A stretch of DNA of 64,000 nucleotides from an uncultured bacterium (GTDB taxonomy: Bacteria; Bacteroidota; Bacteroidia; Bacteroidales; Marinifilaceae), in assembly GCA_905216195.1 (NCBI GenBank), contig CAJMSX010000003.1, positions 52,649-116,648 on the forward strand, given 5' to 3'. The notes under the pieces were generated by a model, which was not told where the DNA came from, did not search any database, and was given only the letters and a program-made list of their open reading frames with translations. Shown here in pieces: positions 50,178 through 59,221 of this stretch. Position numbers and translations under genes: made by a program. Position 1 is the first letter of the stretch, and every line of letters starts with the position of its first letter.

Positions 50178-52553
50178 ATGAAAGTCATGAAAATCTGTTT
50201 AATCTTTGCTGGTCATCTTCAAATGACAAAAATTTCGCTAATTTTTTTGTTGGTTGTTTTTTTAGTCCCTTCATATGCTCAGACTCCGGTTAGTATTAAA
50301 GGACAGGTCCGTTTTCCCGAAGGGGGAGGTTATTATGTAGTGGTGGTGTCGCCGGCATATACCGTCTTGACTTCCCAGTATTATAAAACGGAGGATTTCC
50401 GGACGGAGGAAGTGTGTGCTGAGAAATTCATCGTACAGATTTATTCGCCTTATGCCGTAGGGACTAAAAATTTTCCTCTTAGTAATGAACGTAGAGCGAC
50501 TGTAATCGATATCGGATTCGTTGAACTCGGAGGGGAGGTGATCTTGCAAGATGTAACGGTGAGGACCCGGCGTCCCACTTTTAAAGTTACGGAGGGTAAG
50601 ATGGTGCACGATATTGAACATAATAGCGAGTATCAAAGTTTGGGGTCTGTGGTGGATATTTTAAAAAACCTTCCTTTGATCCGTGTCGAAAACGACTTGG
50701 TCGGGGTATTCGGCAAGAAAAATACGCTTATTTTGGTAAACGGACAACCGAGTAAAGACAATAACTGGGAATTTATTCAACCGGAAAATATCAAATCGGT
50801 GGAAATCTTGACCAACCCTCCTGCTCAGTACAGTGCCGGCGGGGATGCAGTCATCAATATCGTTACCCGTCACACGCCTGCGGGTGGGTTAAACGGTCAT
50901 GTTTTTGCTTCTGCAGCTAAAGGTGAATATTGGCGTAGTAATAACCGTTTTCAATTGGGATATGCGAATCAAAGGCTGAATTTTTATACGAATATCGGAT
51001 GTCATCGGGACAGGAGACTGTTTGTGGAAAATTACGAACGTTATTTTGATGACGGAGCCGAAATGCAAAACGAATTAAGACAAAAACGGACGACCTATCC
51101 GGCGTATCATCTTTTGCTCGGAGGAGATTACCGGATTGGGGACCGACATACGTTCGGCATACAGTATCAGCGGATACAGCAGAAGTCGGAGCGGTTTACC
51201 GATAACCGCAGCGATTTAAGATTGTCTTCCGCCCATTTGAGCCGCTTTCTCACACAAACTTCTGTGGGCCAGGAGGTAGGTCGGAATATTTATGATCTGA
51301 ATTATGTTTTTGCGATCGATTCTCTGGGGAAGAAACTTTCGGTAGGCATGGGATATGTGGATTATAACTCCAGGGAAGATTCCGACATTTCCGAGATAAC
51401 CGATGACTCTTATTACAAAGCCAAAAAGAGCGATTCAAAAGCGGATATCGGCCTTCTGACCTCTAATATCGATTACGAGCATAGAACTTCAAACGGTTAT
51501 GTTTGGAGAATCGGAGCGTATTTATCCCGATTGAAAAACGATAGTCATTATTCACTTTACCATATAGCAGCCGAGATGGAAAAAGATCCTGATTTTTCTA
51601 ATGGAATCGTATTTAAAGAAAACAAATATGCTGCCTATCTAGGTGTCCGGAAAAACTGGAACCGTTTTTCGCTATTGGTAGGAGCGAGATATGAGCATGC
51701 CGGTTACAAAAGTACCGAAAGATCCAAAGTATATAAGGATTTTTTTCCTTCGGTAGAAATCGAATACGCTGTCAGTGAAAAATTACAAGCCTCTCTTTCG
51801 TATTCCCGAAAAATCAGCCGACCTGCCTTTCGGGACCTCGATCCCTCTACGATTTATATAGATACATTAACGTATTACGTCGGCAATACCGATCTACGTC
51901 CCGAATATTCTCACAATATTATATTAAATGCAGTTTACAACCGTTATTTTATACTTTCGTTGGGTTACAGCAAGGTCAGGGATCCGCTTTATATGGCGAT
52001 CAGAAAATGGCAACCGGATACCAAAATATGTATTGCTACTACTGAAAATCTAAAGTCAGAAGAAATTTGGACGCTTTCGTTATCCGCTCCCTATCAGTAT
52101 AAAGGCTGGATAACCCATAATTCGATAGGACTGACTCATAACCGGGTTCGATTTTATATCGACGGTGTTTTTCATCAACCCTGTAAAATGATGTTCTATG
52201 CGTATTCTTCCCACAATTTCAAACTTCCCGCAGGAATAAGTCTCTTTTTTACCTATCAATACAATTCTCAGGGACAAAGCGGAATTTTCTCTTTCAATAG
52301 CCGGTATATTCTGAATGCCGGGACTTCGATGTCTTTCTGGAACGATAAACTTTTACTGAGCGTACGTTACGACGATATTTTACATCAGGATAAAATGCGG
52401 AACCGTGCTGATCTGGACAATGTAGACTTTACTTATCGCTCCAGGTACGATAGCTCTAGTCTGATTTTCTCCGTCCGGTATAAATTCGGCCAATCCTCCA
52501 AAAGTTATAAAATCAAAAACAATACGGCAGAAGAACAAAAGCGGATAAAATAA
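50178..52553 (+). CDS. TonB-dependent-type outer-membrane barrel protein
   Basis: Encodes 791 residues from the ATG at 50178; the ATG at 50223 gives a more typical signal peptide (MTKISLIFLLVVFLVPSYAQ) and may be the true start. An N-terminal beta domain is followed by a plug-like part (SVVDILKNLPLIRVENDLVG; VEILTNPPAQYSAGGDAVIN) and a long barrel of the OMP_b-brl_3 type, with the conserved block ISRPAFRDLDPSTIYIDTLT. It has the same general layout as the barrel at 22232 but little close similarity. It follows the LytTR gene, its likely regulator. The C-terminal tail is charged. The substrate is unknown. Confidence 0.85.
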   Translation: MKVMKICLIFAGHLQMTKISLIFLLVVFLVPSYAQTPVSIKGQVRFPEGGGYYVVVVSPAYTVLTSQYYKTEDFRTEEVCAEKFIVQIYSPYAVGTKNFPLSNERRATVIDIGFVELGGEVILQDVTVRTRRPTFKVTEGKMVHDIEHNSEYQSLGSVVDILKNLPLIRVENDLVGVFGKKNTLILVNGQPSKDNNWEFIQPENIKSVEILTNPPAQYSAGGDAVINIVTRHTPAGGLNGHVFASAAKGEYWRSNNRFQLGYANQRLNFYTNIGCHRDRRLFVENYERYFDDGAEMQNELRQKRTTYPAYHLLLGGDYRIGDRHTFGIQYQRIQQKSERFTDNRSDLRLSSAHLSRFLTQTSVGQEVGRNIYDLNYVFAIDSLGKKLSVGMGYVDYNSREDSDISEITDDSYYKAKKSDSKADIGLLTSNIDYEHRTSNGYVWRIGAYLSRLKNDSHYSLYHIAAEMEKDPDFSNGIVFKENKYAAYLGVRKNWNRFSLLVGARYEHAGYKSTERSKVYKDFFPSVEIEYAVSEKLQASLSYSRKISRPAFRDLDPSTIYIDTLTYYVGNTDLRPEYSHNIILNAVYNRYFILSLGYSKVRDPLYMAIRKWQPDTKICIATTENLKSEEIWTLSLSAPYQYKGWITHNSIGLTHNRVRFYIDGVFHQPCKMMFYAYSSHNFKLPAGISLFFTYQYNSQGQSGIFSFNSRYILNAGTSMSFWNDKLLLSVRYDDILHQDKMRNRADLDNVDFTYRSRYDSSSLIFSVRYKFGQSSKSYKIKNNTAEEQKRIK

Positions 52554-52628
52554 AATTTCCCGCTTGCAACTGGAGTGGCAAAAGGCGGAAGACTACGTGG
52601 TCGGGTTGTAGGGTGGAAGGAATGAAAA

Positions 52629-53942
52629 TCAACGGTGGATCAGCGGGTATTTGTTGTTGAAGCGGTAACCGATCCCTAACATTAAGAAATTAGGTGTCTG
52701 AAAATTTTGTATATTGTAGCCGATGTGTACGAATGAATTCCGGGTCACTTCGATTTTCAGAGCCAGTAATTGATAAAAGGCCTTGAGATCGCCTCCCCCG
52801 TGTAGGACGTTGGTGCCCATCCCGATACCCACCGTAAAGTAGGGCATTATATATTCGAACCGTCCGGAAAAACCCAGAGCCAGTTGTTTGCTGAACGGAG
52901 GTTTGGAAAAACTCTGAGTGGTTCCGATAATGTAGTCCTCGGTATTTACATTGGCACTGCCGTCGTAAACGCCATCTACCGCCAGCCCCAGCCGGAATTT
53001 GTATCCGAGGTTGTACATCGCGGCGAAAGAGAATCCGGCCACTACATACGCATCCGGGGAGGCAATCTGGCTGTTTTCTAAAATAAAACCTTTCCGGCGC
53101 CAGGATCCGAACAGAACCAGGTCGTAACTGAAATGACGAGGGAAGGCCGGTATAGGAGGCAGATATAGGGGCTGATGCAGGTAATCCTCTTTTCTGTTGA
53201 AATTATACACTAACCCCAATTTCCAGCCTACGGTATTCACGCCTGCATTGGGTAAACGGGTATTGCCGTTGGAAAAGTGAGTCAAGGTGATTCCGGTATT
53301 CAGGTCCCAACGGGGCGAAAGCATCCAGTTCAGATAAAAATTGGTGTTGATATAGGCATTTGTCCGGGATCCGATCACTTTATTGTAAGGATTGGTATCG
53401 TAATGGTAGGGTTTCCAACCAAACGATAAGCCGAAATTCCATTCGTAATTGAACGATACGCTCCGGGAAAGACGAGCGATACGGGCTCCCTGAAACAGAT
53501 AAAAGGTGATCGGTTCGCCTAAGTATTGACGGTCGCCGAAAGAATAATAAGCCAGTCCTATTCCCTGATAAGCTCCCCCGTATATCCGGTCGGCATAAGT
53601 ATAAGGGTGAAACTGAAGCGAGTATTTCAGGTGAGCGGAATACGAGTTCCTGTAAGGTTGCCCGTATATATTTTCTCCCCGTAAAAAAGAGTTTGTTGCA
53701 AAAATATAAGCAGGACGGAATTCCAGGCCCAGTCTATGGATAAACCGGCGCGAAAAAGAAAGGGAATCTATGGCTGAAAAAAGGACATAGGGGTTGTTTT
53801 TTTTATCGCTTGTCGATACCCGGGCGGAATCTTTTCCGTTTTCCGGATTGTCCATACTACCGTCTGCAAAAACCCTGCCGGATAAGCAAAGTATTGCACC
53901 CAGAACCATCGCTATTTTCCACATCGGCCAATCGCTTCTCAT
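52629..53942 (-). CDS. Acyloxyacyl hydrolase, PagL-like lipid A deacylase
   Basis: Encodes 437 residues from the ATG at 53942. A signal peptide (WKIAMVLGAILCLSGRVFA) is followed by an outer-membrane barrel. The PagL catalytic pattern is visible in LTHFSNGNTRLPNAGVNTVG (His and Ser in HFSNGN). The C terminus ends in a barrel-like strand (NFLMLGIGYRF). Such enzymes remove an acyl chain from lipid A at the cell surface. The protein is longer than PagL (about 150-170 residues), as in other Bacteroidota members with an extra N-terminal part. It converges with the barrel gene at 52553. Confidence 0.85.
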   Translation of the reverse strand: MRSDWPMWKIAMVLGAILCLSGRVFADGSMDNPENGKDSARVSTSDKKNNPYVLFSAIDSLSFSRRFIHRLGLEFRPAYIFATNSFLRGENIYGQPYRNSYSAHLKYSLQFHPYTYADRIYGGAYQGIGLAYYSFGDRQYLGEPITFYLFQGARIARLSRSVSFNYEWNFGLSFGWKPYHYDTNPYNKVIGSRTNAYINTNFYLNWMLSPRWDLNTGITLTHFSNGNTRLPNAGVNTVGWKLGLVYNFNRKEDYLHQPLYLPPIPAFPRHFSYDLVLFGSWRRKGFILENSQIASPDAYVVAGFSFAAMYNLGYKFRLGLAVDGVYDGSANVNTEDYIIGTTQSFSKPPFSKQLALGFSGRFEYIMPYFTVGIGMGTNVLHGGGDLKAFYQLLALKIEVTRNSFVHIGYNIQNFQTPNFLMLGIGYRFNNKYPLIHR

Positions 53943-54004
53943 ATACCGAACCTTGCCGTTCCTTGTTTTTAAGTGTATTTCCGGGAATTTTCCCAAATAT
54001 TTGG

Positions 54005-54012
54005 CAAATATA
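54005..54012 (-). promoter_or_regulatory. -7 box for the lipid A deacylase gene
   Basis: Minus-strand TATATTTG matches TAnnTTTG, about 65 bases before the ATG at 53942. A TTG start at 53998 would leave almost no leader. Confidence 0.55.
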
Positions 54013-54344
54013 ACGATAGTATCGGATGAAAAAGGGATAATTTGAAAATTTCTTGGCCGAAAGAAAAGAGGGAATTGGATATTTCAGTTATTCTGTATGT
54101 GAGAGAAGAGAAAATCGGGAATAAAATCGGGGGTTCTATCAAATACAAAATGCGCTGTGAAAGAAGTACGGGAAAGGTATGGGCAGGAACGAAAGGATTT
54201 TCCCGGAGTAGGGGAAGTCGTTACCTTATGGTAAAAAAGGCGTATCCGATCAACACACAATAAAAAGAATATTCCGGGGGCTTTTATAAGGAATATTTTG
54301 TAGAGAAATGATCGGAAAATAATTTTCCGGGATTTCAAAAATAT

Positions 54345-54352
54345 TACCTTTG
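54345..54352 (+). promoter_or_regulatory. -7 box for the second kinase pair
   Basis: TACCTTTG matches TAnnTTTG, with TTTT at 54323-54326 at -33 distance. It lies 27 bases before the ATG at 54380. Confidence 0.6.
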
Positions 54353-54379
54353 TCCACCATATATTTATTACGATAATAC

Positions 54380-55462
54380 ATGAAGCATTTCATACTGTTT
54401 ATGTGTTTATGGGGCCTATCCGTTTCAGGGTATGCGCATGAAACAGATAGTCTTGGCTGGGCTGAGGCCGATCGGGAAATGCTATCCGGTAATTATGAAA
54501 AGGCCTGCAGGCTTTATAAACAAATATTCGAGAAGGTAAATGTGACCTACAATGAAATAAATTCCCGGAAAGCTGAAGATTTACGTAAAATTTACTCCAT
54601 CGATGAATTGGAGTTGGCTAATAGCGTACAGGCAAACTATTTGTTACGTTTGTGTTGGATAATCGGCCTGGGGCTTATTGTCGTATTTGTAGGGTGCGTA
54701 TGGTATATACGGGAGCAAAACAAACGAATCTTTCGTTCGAGGATCCAATTGTGCCGGGCCAAAATGATGGCTGAGGAATCCATTCGTAACAAAAGTCTCT
54801 TCCTATCCAATATGAGCCATGAAATCAAAACGCCCTTGAATGCTTTGTCCGGCTTTTCAGAAATTTTGACCATGCCGGGCATTGACGAAACGACCCGCGC
54901 GCAATGCAATGAAGTGATTCAGTTGAACTCTGAATTGTTGTTGAAACTGATCAACGATGTGGTTGATCTTTCTTGCCTCGATATAGCGAATATGAAATTC
55001 AGGATTCAAAGGTGTGAAGTTGTCGCTTTTTGCCGGAGTATCATCCAAACTTTATCGGCCATTCAGCAAACCCAGGCAGAAATTCGTTTCGAAACCGAAT
55101 TCTCTTCTCTGGAACTGGATACGGATCCCTCCCGTTTGCAACAATTGTTGATTAACTTATTGGTCAATGCTACCAAGTTTACGAAAGCGGGAACCATTAC
55201 TTTGCGGTTGGAAAAAGAAGGAGAAGGGACGGCACTCTTTTCGGTAAGCGATACCGGTTGCGGAATTCCGGCAGAAAAACAGGGTTGTATTTTCGAACGT
55301 TTCGAAAAACTGAATGAAAAAGTGCAGGGTAGTGGTTTGGGGCTTTCCATTTGCCGGCTCATTATCCAGCGTCTCGGCGGAAAAATTTGGGTAGACCCGG
55401 CTTATACGGCAGGAGCCCGGTTTGTGTTTACACATCCCTTAAGGCAGGAGGAAAAGGAATGA
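54380..55462 (+). CDS. Sensor histidine kinase with shortened sensor domain
   Basis: Encodes 360 residues. The signal peptide (about 1-19) is followed by only one TPR-like motif (EADREMLSGNYEKACRLYKQ) before the membrane segment (about 92-112). The kinase core is complete: H box SNMSHEIKTPLNALSGFSE, N box LINLLVNATKFT, G1 DTGCGIP, F FERFEKLNE, G2 GSGLGLSICRL. The core is very close to that of the kinase at 44492, while the periplasmic part is shorter by about 250 residues. Its stop overlaps the start of the next gene (ATGA at 55459), so the two proteins are made together. Confidence 0.91.
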   Translation: MKHFILFMCLWGLSVSGYAHETDSLGWAEADREMLSGNYEKACRLYKQIFEKVNVTYNEINSRKAEDLRKIYSIDELELANSVQANYLLRLCWIIGLGLIVVFVGCVWYIREQNKRIFRSRIQLCRAKMMAEESIRNKSLFLSNMSHEIKTPLNALSGFSEILTMPGIDETTRAQCNEVIQLNSELLLKLINDVVDLSCLDIANMKFRIQRCEVVAFCRSIIQTLSAIQQTQAEIRFETEFSSLELDTDPSRLQQLLINLLVNATKFTKAGTITLRLEKEGEGTALFSVSDTGCGIPAEKQGCIFERFEKLNEKVQGSGLGLSICRLIIQRLGGKIWVDPAYTAGARFVFTHPLRQEEKE

Positions 55463-57420
55463 AGAGGTGGATGCTTATAGGAATCGGTTTGGGATGTCTG
55501 TATAGCTCGTATGCTGTATCCCTTGTTCCGGAGACGAACCGGTTGCGGGATAGTGTTTTTAGGGTGTATCGTACGCTGCCCCGGGATACCTCACGAAGAA
55601 ATGCGGTGCATGAATTATTCGTCGCTCATATCGGAAAAAACTGGATTCCCGAGCTTCTGGATTCCGCCTTGACTTTTGCGGTCAGCCGTAACGATAACCG
55701 GGGAGAGCTCACGGTGTTGGACGATTTGGCAACTTATTATGCACATGTGGCGGATTTCGCTAAAGTGGAAACGTATTTGGAAAAGCTGAGGGCCGGAGGC
55801 AGGAAGGTGGGGGATTATGGCCCTTATTTCCGGGCTTGGCGCAGTATTCTTCGTCATAAAGTGGCCCAGGGAGATACAGAGGCGGTATTGCTGGAGACCG
55901 TCAGAATGAAAAAAGAAGCGAAAGATTTAGGATGCCCCGAAGGAGTAAGCCTCGCCCGGATTACGGAAGCTCAAGCGTTGAATTTTGCCAGACGATACGA
56001 TGAATCGGCCCGCATATGCCGGAAGATTTTAGCAGCACCTGCTGTTTCCGATACAGAAAAAGTAATTTTATACCATTCCCTGGCTTTAAACTATCATTAT
56101 ATGGGCGAATATGAGAGGGCTCTGGATGAAATGAAAAAAATGGAGGCCTGCCTGGATAAAATCATCCGGGAAAATCCTCACCCAAGAAGTCACTATCGGG
56201 ACCTGCTATTGAAGCGGGAGTTGGAATATTGTGCCATTTATCTGGCGATTCCCCGGGCAGACAGTTTGCTTGTTCATCTCCGGGGAATCGAAAAAATTTA
56301 TTCGGAAGATTTTCGGAATATTGATAAAATCAGTTACTTTCTGTATTGGGGCGGTTACTATTCCCTGAAGTACCGGTGGCAGGAAAGTCTGAGGCAATTT
56401 GACCAAGCCGTTTCTTATTTTGACGGAAGTCAGCCTTTATACGAAATGTCGGTTCTTCAGATGAAAGCCTGCGTTGCCCAAGATGCGGGACGTTATCGGG
56501 AAGCGGCTGAACTTTATAGAAAGACGGCGATGACGGCCGATTCCCTGAACCGGGATATTCTTCGTCGGCATAAAGAAGCGCATCAGGCGAATTATAAGAT
56601 AAAAAAAGCGTTGCTGGATAAGTCGGAATATGCGAAACAGCAGAATCGGCTGATGTTGGGGACCATTTCTTTGCTGGTGCTGTTACTGTTGGGCATGGTG
56701 ATGCGGGTGTTATACGTCCACCGTGTGTTACACCGTTCGAAAAGGGAAATACAGGCGGCTTTAGCTACGGTGGATGCGGCTAATAAAATGAAAGAAAGTT
56801 TTTTGCGGAATATTACGTATCAAATTCGTTTACCGTTAAATACGGTCGTGGGACTTTCGGAAGTATTGTCTACGCAGGAAGGTTTAGAACCGGAGCAAGT
56901 CGAGGAGTATGCAGCTATTATTAAGCGGAATTCGGGTCGGTTGATTCAGTTGGTCACGGATGTGCTCGACCTTTCGCGTCTGGAGTCGGGAATGATGCGT
57001 TTCAATGTGCAGGAATGCGATATAGTGCAATTGTGCAAGGATGCGATCATCCGGGTCGAAATGCAGGAGAACAATCCGGTCCGCTTAACTTTCCATTCCG
57101 AGGTGGAAACTTTGGGCATTCAAGCCGATACCGCTCATTTTATGAAATTGCTTTCCTTTGTTCTGGCTGCTCCGAAAGAACGGAAAACACCTGGTGAAGT
57201 GATCGTTTCTTTGGTGCGCGAAGGGTCGTATGTACGTCTTACGGTGGAAGGAAGTCCGCTTTTACAGTTTGACGAACAGCAGGGGGAACATATCGGTCAC
57301 GAAATCAATCGATTGTATTTAAAAACGTTTGGCGGCACGTATCAAATTGAGAAAGACCGGATTGTGATCACCTATCCGCTTACAGGCATCGATGTTTCCG
57401 GTTGTGAAAATACATTCTAA
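55459..57420 (+). CDS. TPR sensor pseudokinase (H box His replaced by Tyr)
   Basis: Encodes 653 residues from the ATG overlapping the previous stop. It has a signal peptide (MLIGIGLGCLYSSYAVSL), a TPR periplasmic domain (YHSLALNYHYMGEYERALDE) and a membrane segment (about 400-420). The histidine kinase region keeps its shape, but the phospho-acceptor box reads NITYQIRLPLNTVVGLSEV, with Tyr where His should be. The N and G boxes are absent (DTAHFMKLLSFVLAA; VTVEGSPLL-type sequence). It cannot autophosphorylate by the known mechanism. It is full length and open, so it is likely a regulatory partner of the intact kinase before it. Confidence 0.88.
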   Translation: MKRWMLIGIGLGCLYSSYAVSLVPETNRLRDSVFRVYRTLPRDTSRRNAVHELFVAHIGKNWIPELLDSALTFAVSRNDNRGELTVLDDLATYYAHVADFAKVETYLEKLRAGGRKVGDYGPYFRAWRSILRHKVAQGDTEAVLLETVRMKKEAKDLGCPEGVSLARITEAQALNFARRYDESARICRKILAAPAVSDTEKVILYHSLALNYHYMGEYERALDEMKKMEACLDKIIRENPHPRSHYRDLLLKRELEYCAIYLAIPRADSLLVHLRGIEKIYSEDFRNIDKISYFLYWGGYYSLKYRWQESLRQFDQAVSYFDGSQPLYEMSVLQMKACVAQDAGRYREAAELYRKTAMTADSLNRDILRRHKEAHQANYKIKKALLDKSEYAKQQNRLMLGTISLLVLLLLGMVMRVLYVHRVLHRSKREIQAALATVDAANKMKESFLRNITYQIRLPLNTVVGLSEVLSTQEGLEPEQVEEYAAIIKRNSGRLIQLVTDVLDLSRLESGMMRFNVQECDIVQLCKDAIIRVEMQENNPVRLTFHSEVETLGIQADTAHFMKLLSFVLAAPKERKTPGEVIVSLVREGSYVRLTVEGSPLLQFDEQQGEHIGHEINRLYLKTFGGTYQIEKDRIVITYPLTGIDVSGCENTF

Positions 57421-57425
57421 TTTTT

Positions 57426-57464
57426 GCAGGCTGTTCTTCGTTTGAGTCTCCGCTTGAAGCCTGC
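57426..57464 (+). terminator. Hairpin after the second kinase pair
   Basis: GCAGGCT (57426-57432) pairs with AGCCTGC (57458-57464), just after the stop codon. The following sequence is only moderately T-rich. Confidence 0.45.
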
Positions 57465-57612
57465 TCTTTACTTACCTTGCCTGGAAAGATACATTCGTTT
57501 TTTAATCAGGGATGTTCATCGGATCGGCAGTAAAGAAAACCATTTCCCCCAGGTCGAATGAAAGAAGAAAAATTTCCCCGACGGAAAGTGAGAAGGTTTT
57601 TAGTTTACCAAA

Positions 57613-57650
57613 CACCCTCTCCAAATATAGGATATTATCTGGAGAGGGTG
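57613..57650. terminator. Long hairpin between convergent genes
   Basis: CACCCTCTCC (57613-57622) pairs perfectly with GGAGAGGGTG (57641-57650), with inner AATAT/ATATT pairing. It lies between two convergent transcription units and may end either. There is no strong T run. Confidence 0.5.
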
Positions 57651-57690
57651 AAAGGAGTATGAGAAAATAACAGTTTAGCTGCGGATTTTC

Positions 57691-58983
57691 TTAAAAAAAA
57701 TCGGAAAGCCGATGCATGACGTAGGGATAATCGTAGATTTTGTCTTCTTTACCAAGCCGGACCATAATGATCCGTTTTGCTGGATGGATGTAGATCACCT
57801 GGTCGAGAATGCCCACGGCATAATAAGCGTCGGCATTATAATTAAATCCGGTCCAGGTGTCCTTTTTTGCTCCGCGTTCTTTTTTCCCGGCTTTTACAAT
57901 TACATATTCCGACAGCTTGCCTCCGAGTTCTTTGATTCTGTTCACAACGGCCAGCGAATCCGGGAAAAATACGTTTTTTGCCGTATCCATCACCGTATTT
58001 CGGATCGAACGCCAACTGAGTTGATAACCGTAATTTTCAAAGTTAGGAACCGAAGATTCCTTGATCCAGACCGAATCTATAATTTGCCGGCCGTTCCAAT
58101 TTCCGTTATTCAGGTAAAGGCGGCCAATTTTAGCCAGGTCGGTGGCTGTAGCGGAAAAACCGCCGAACGCTTTGGGAAAGCGGTGTTTTTTACTGTCCAG
58201 GCTCAAAGAAGCGTCGTATTCCATCCCCAGCGGTTTCCATACCTTTTCTTCCATGTACCGGGCCAGCGGTTTCCCGGTGGCCCGCTCGATGACTAAACCC
58301 AGCACATTCGTCGAAATACTTTGGTAGTTGGATTCCGTACCGGGCTCACATTCAAATTTCATTTTTTTAATTTGTCCCAGATTGTTACGTCCGTAATACA
58401 ACCGGGCCATTTTTCCGAAAGGTGACCGGTTTCCGTAATTTTCATTGAATTTGATACCCGCCCGCATATCCATTAGGTGGCGTATCGTGACCTGTTTCCA
58501 CATCGGATCGCCTTCGGCCAGTTCAGGTGCGTATTTTACCACCGGATCGTCGATGGAAGCTATTTTTCCTTCGTCCATAGCTATTTCCGCTAGTAAACAA
58601 GTGAGCGTTTTAGAAACTGAAAAGAGAAGGGAAGGCGTATGTCGGTCGTATCCGCGATAATACCGTTCAAACAATACGGAATCGTTGCGAATAATTATAA
58701 AAGCGTGGGTAGTGGTATAGGAAAATAAAGTATCCAGCGAGGTGTTGACCACCAACTTTCCGGCATACGAAACCTGGAATTTCATTTTTTTCCAGGTGGA
58801 ATCATTTCCCTTGACGAACCGGAAAGGATGGTCTCCGGCAGGTATAGGATCCTGTTCGAAATATTTCTGATCGCCGATATCGGGCTTGCCGTGTAAAATT
58901 CCTCCCAAAAACGAGCAGGCCGTAAATGAAATTCCCAGGCCGGCTACAAGGATGAAAAGAACGTATTTTTTTAATATTTTCAT
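57691..58983 (-). CDS. Serine hydrolase lipoprotein (class C beta-lactamase family)
   Basis: Encodes 430 residues. It has a lipoprotein signal with lipobox LGISFTAC. The beta-lactamase/penicillin-binding fold carries the SxxK motif in LLFSVSKTLTCLLAEIA and the Tyr motif in SNYQSISTNVLG. The last part carries YIHPAKRIIMVRLG in place of the KTG-type motif. Members hydrolyse D-peptides, esters or other amides; few are true beta-lactamases. It is anchored in the envelope. It is a single-gene unit with its own promoter. Confidence 0.88.
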   Translation of the reverse strand: MKILKKYVLFILVAGLGISFTACSFLGGILHGKPDIGDQKYFEQDPIPAGDHPFRFVKGNDSTWKKMKFQVSYAGKLVVNTSLDTLFSYTTTHAFIIIRNDSVLFERYYRGYDRHTPSLLFSVSKTLTCLLAEIAMDEGKIASIDDPVVKYAPELAEGDPMWKQVTIRHLMDMRAGIKFNENYGNRSPFGKMARLYYGRNNLGQIKKMKFECEPGTESNYQSISTNVLGLVIERATGKPLARYMEEKVWKPLGMEYDASLSLDSKKHRFPKAFGGFSATATDLAKIGRLYLNNGNWNGRQIIDSVWIKESSVPNFENYGYQLSWRSIRNTVMDTAKNVFFPDSLAVVNRIKELGGKLSEYVIVKAGKKERGAKKDTWTGFNYNADAYYAVGILDQVIYIHPAKRIIMVRLGKEDKIYDYPYVMHRLSDFF

Positions 58984-59087
58984 GGTATATAGTTTATAAT
59001 CCGATAGTTATCTATAAATAGAATTCTCTTCCGGGATAGATCAGGCTTCGTTAAAGATGGCTCTTTTCTTTCTACACTCTATATTTA

Positions 59088-59095
59088 CAAAGATA
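59088..59095 (-). promoter_or_regulatory. -7 box for the serine hydrolase gene
   Basis: Minus-strand TATCTTTG matches TAnnTTTG and predicts a leader of about 98 bases. Confidence 0.5.
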
Positions 59096-59148
59096 AAATA
59101 GAATATGTAAAATGAAGGCGTTATATGTATTTTTACACGAAATAAAAG

Positions 59149-59190
59149 CGGGCCTGGCTAACTGTGAAAAGTCAGACAGGCCCGTTTTTT
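59149..59190. terminator. Bidirectional terminator near the RRM gene
   Basis: CGGGCCTG (59149-59156) pairs with CAGGCCCG (59177-59184). T residues follow on the plus strand, and CTTTTATTTC on the minus strand after the RRM gene. It lies about 30 bases past that gene's stop. Confidence 0.75.
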
Positions 59191-59221
59191 GTTTCAGAGC
59201 TTGATACTCCTATGGAATAAA

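Larger units (their letters stand above)
53943..54379. other. Intergenic region between the deacylase and the second kinase pair
   Basis: About 435 bases with two divergent promoter boxes (54005 minus, 54345 plus). A short open frame at 54042-54263 shows no signal peptide, domain or convincing codon use. Nothing else was recognised. Confidence 0.4.

Noticed and set aside
54042..54263. 73-codon open frame
   Set aside because: Overlaps the promoter area, very basic and without any recognisable feature.
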